A DNA stretch of 64,000 nucleotides from assembly GCF_026625725.1 (NCBI RefSeq), contig NZ_CP113060.1:1494001-1558000 (forward strand), written 5' to 3'. The translations under genes and the position numbers were made by a program. The stretch comes from Pseudomonas sp. SL4(2022). Its GTDB lineage: Bacteria > Pseudomonadota > Gammaproteobacteria > Pseudomonadales > Pseudomonadaceae. The notes beneath the pieces were generated by a model. That model worked only from the letters and a program-made list of their open reading frames with translations. It did no database searches and was not told the origin of the DNA. This document shows positions 62,389-64,000 of this stretch, piece after piece (position 1 is the stretch's first letter; the number at the start of each line of letters is the position of its first letter).

Positions 62389-62969
62389 AGGCCTGGCTCG
62401 GTATCGGCCTACTCGGCGTGATCACCGCGGTGACCATCGTCGTTGTGCGCACGCCCCAGGCTGATATCACACCTGCCGTTGCAGCACAGACTGCAACACC
62501 AATCAGTCCGCCCATTCGCCTGCCAGAGATGCCCGCCGCACTGCCGAAACAGCAGCCAGCGGCAACCCCAACACCTGCGGAACAACCTGTGGAAGCACCG
62601 CCCAGCGAACCGCCCCTGAATGCCCAGGAAGCGCAGATGCTGATTCAGCTTATGGCCGATCAGGGTGACCCACGCAGCCCGGCCCTGGGCCAACTCAAAC
62701 CGCGCCAACCCGCCAGCCCCGCCCAAATGGCCGATCCGGCGCAGTACAACGCCTTCGAAGAACAACAAACCCGCGACCAGATCATGGCCTACGCCAGCGG
62801 CGTCCAGCAGATCCCCGCCATCCGCGAGCGCATCGAACAAGCCGCGCAATCCGGCGAACGCAGCCAAACCGAACTCGACGAAGCCCGCGCCGCGCTGGAG
62901 CAGCTGGAAATGCTGCAGAACAAACTGCTGAGGGAAAGACCGGAACTGTTACCGGATGGAGGCGAGTGA
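62385..62969 (+). CDS. Proline-rich single-pass membrane protein
   Basis: The product is 194 residues and not a recognised family. One membrane segment (about 3-22, AWLGIGLLGVITAVTIVVV) is followed by a proline/alanine-rich linker (about 45-85) and a helical, possibly coiled-coil end (about 140-185, RERIEQAAQSGERSQTELDEARAALEQLEMLQNKLL). The shape resembles lipase-specific foldases or secretion helpers, anchored inside and reaching into the periplasm. Its start overlaps the isomerase stop (ATGA), so the three genes form one unit. Confidence 0.7.
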   Translation: MKAWLGIGLLGVITAVTIVVVRTPQADITPAVAAQTATPISPPIRLPEMPAALPKQQPAATPTPAEQPVEAPPSEPPLNAQEAQMLIQLMADQGDPRSPALGQLKPRQPASPAQMADPAQYNAFEEQQTRDQIMAYASGVQQIPAIRERIEQAAQSGERSQTELDEARAALEQLEMLQNKLLRERPELLPDGGE

Positions 62970-63272
62970 CAGAAATACGCTCATCCGATGGGTGCCCAAA
63001 TGCTCTAATCGACTCACCACCCGAAGCAGGAACTTCGGCCGGCCATCCCTCGCTCGTACTGCAGGCATGCGCAGTAAAAGCCTGACAATAGATGCATGGC
63101 GTAATACCCGTGGCGCACAAAAGAACGGCGGGATGGCGAGCGGCGCTTAAACGGCAGCGAGCAATTAGCACCAAAACAAATTCTATTCAGATCCAAAATA
63201 TTTATCTGAATAAATTTTCACACGCTGTCACGCCATTAGGTACAGCATTTAAGCGCCACGTCTTTATATTGA
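62970..63272. other. Gene-free 300-bp stretch with falling GC
   Basis: No supported gene lies between the proline-rich protein and the methyltransferase. From about 63130 the sequence becomes AT-rich (AAACAAATTCTATTCAGATC and similar). An 89-codon frame (63092-63361) has no ribosome site and overlaps the next gene. No repeat or terminator stands out. Confidence 0.7.
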
Positions 63273-64000
63273 TTAATGACGTTTTAACGCCAACCGTAAA
63301 AGACGCACAGCGGCTCGAGGATAACCATTACGCAGGCTCCACGGTCGAATTTGTTTTTTGATATGTGCTTTAGTGCTGATTAGCGCATGCTGTGCAACTG
63401 AGTGTTCAGATACACACTGTTCGCTGAGACGGGCATAGACGCGCAGATTACCCTCGTATATTCCATACGCCTCACGACAACTGTGCTGAACCTTAAAGCC
63501 ATTTTTCTGCAATAAAGCCTCGAGCGTTTCCATACAGAAGTAGCTACGGTGGGAAATATGGATTTGCCACAAACCAAGTTTCGGCCAATTAGCCAGAATA
63601 TCGGGCACCTCTATAACCAGCCAACCATCAGGGGCAATCAGTTTGGCAATCCACCCCAGCGCCTTTCCCGGCTCATCCAGATGCTCCAGCACATGAAATA
63701 AGGTCACCAACTTTGGCTTGAATGGCAGCTGAGTCGTTTGGTCCAGGTACCCGTCCTGGATAGCCTCACCTAATCCCAAGGTATGAACCGCATGCTCGCG
63801 CTGAGGCCCACCAGGTTCAATACCGGCATATTGTTCGCAGCCATGTGCCCTGCAGGCGTCCAGGAAAAAGCCTAACCCAGAGCCCACGTCCAACACAGAA
63901 GAGCATTCACCAACCACTGCGTTGATTTCGCTGTAGCGATAGCCCGCAATCAGGCGGTAGTGACAGAGCGCATCTTCGGGTGGCGGCTGACGCATCAAAC
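63273..64000 (-). CDS. SAM-dependent methyltransferase, 5' end beyond the window
   Basis: About 240 residues are visible. The class I methyltransferase SAM site is SSVLDVGSGLGFFLDACR, with IEPGG as the acidic loop and the post-motif LVTLFHVLEHLDEPGKAL, matching the Methyltransf_23 group. The frame is still open at the window edge; ATG 63995 is possible, but the true start is probably outside. Such enzymes are common in surface-polysaccharide clusters. The lower GC content supports that idea but does not prove it. Confidence 0.8.
   Translation of the reverse strand, partial: LMRQPPPEDALCHYRLIAGYRYSEINAVVGECSSVLDVGSGLGFFLDACRAHGCEQYAGIEPGGPQREHAVHTLGLGEAIQDGYLDQTTQLPFKPKLVTLFHVLEHLDEPGKALGWIAKLIAPDGWLVIEVPDILANWPKLGLWQIHISHRSYFCMETLEALLQKNGFKVQHSCREAYGIYEGNLRVYARLSEQCVSEHSVAQHALISTKAHIKKQIRPWSLRNGYPRAAVRLLRLALKRH

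Noticed and set aside
63092..63361. An 89-codon + strand frame near the right edge
   Set aside because: No ribosome site, no recognisable protein features, and overlap with the methyltransferase gene.

Overview
The window is chromosomal DNA of a GC-rich gammaproteobacterium, almost certainly a Pseudomonas. The evidence is the gene content and order: a spuABCDEFGH polyamine operon divergent from spuI, trpBA divergent from the LysR gene trpI, argE-argA next to a PiT phosphate carrier, a recC-recB-recD block, and prlC-yheV. Coding density is high and codons are GC-rich, except in two stretches: about 9.75-13.4 kb, and the last kilobase.

Layout. 0-9.3 kb: small envelope and redox proteins, an AraC-type regulator divergent from an N-acyl-homoserine-lactone-type acylase, an M20 carboxypeptidase directly behind the acylase, and a TetR regulator divergent from an MpaB/DUF2236 oxygenase with a clear palindromic operator between them. 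9.4-13.4 kb: an AT-richer island of six one-gene cassettes, each followed by an attC-like recombination site, with no integrase in the window. This is a CALIN (cluster of attC sites lacking integron-integrase). The cassettes carry a HEPN-type protein with an RNNAAH motif, a DUF7000-like protein, an isochorismatase-fold protein with Ser at the usual Cys position, an NADPH-dependent FMN reductase, an unknown 102-residue protein and a GFA-family protein. A frameshifted VOC (glyoxalase-fold) gene follows. 14.2-17.1 kb: an OsmC-YcaO fusion, a DUF2805 protein and a GGDEF remnant.

17.1-29.1 kb: polyamine uptake and catabolism. SpuD and SpuE bind polyamines in the periplasm, and SpuFGH form the ABC importer. 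SpuB and SpuI gamma-glutamylate the amines, SpuC transaminates, and SpuA removes glutamate. A further binding protein follows spuI. Stem-loops occur at most gene junctions. 29.2-35.1 kb: CYTH-CHAD triphosphatase, PiT carrier, argE and argA. 35.1-39.3 kb: TetR regulator, trpA, trpB, trpI and dodecin. 39.4-46.5 kb: LLM flavin oxidoreductase, lipoproteins, a MITE-like element, HAD phosphatase, gamma carbonic anhydrase, prlC and yheV. 46.7-55.4 kb: recD, recB and recC. 56.1-59.9 kb: a globin-PAS-GGDEF-EAL protein translationally coupled to an Aer-like chemoreceptor. 60.1-63.0 kb: a secreted zinc phospholipase C with a parvulin-type foldase and a proline-rich membrane protein. The right edge holds a methyltransferase in lower-GC DNA.

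Non-coding structure is rich: six intergenic sites carry palindromic repeats of two related families (GTAGGTTGG and GTAGGGTGG types), there are two MITE-like inverted-repeat elements, and a 76-bp unit is tandemly duplicated after yheV. No rRNA, tRNA or CRISPR array was seen.
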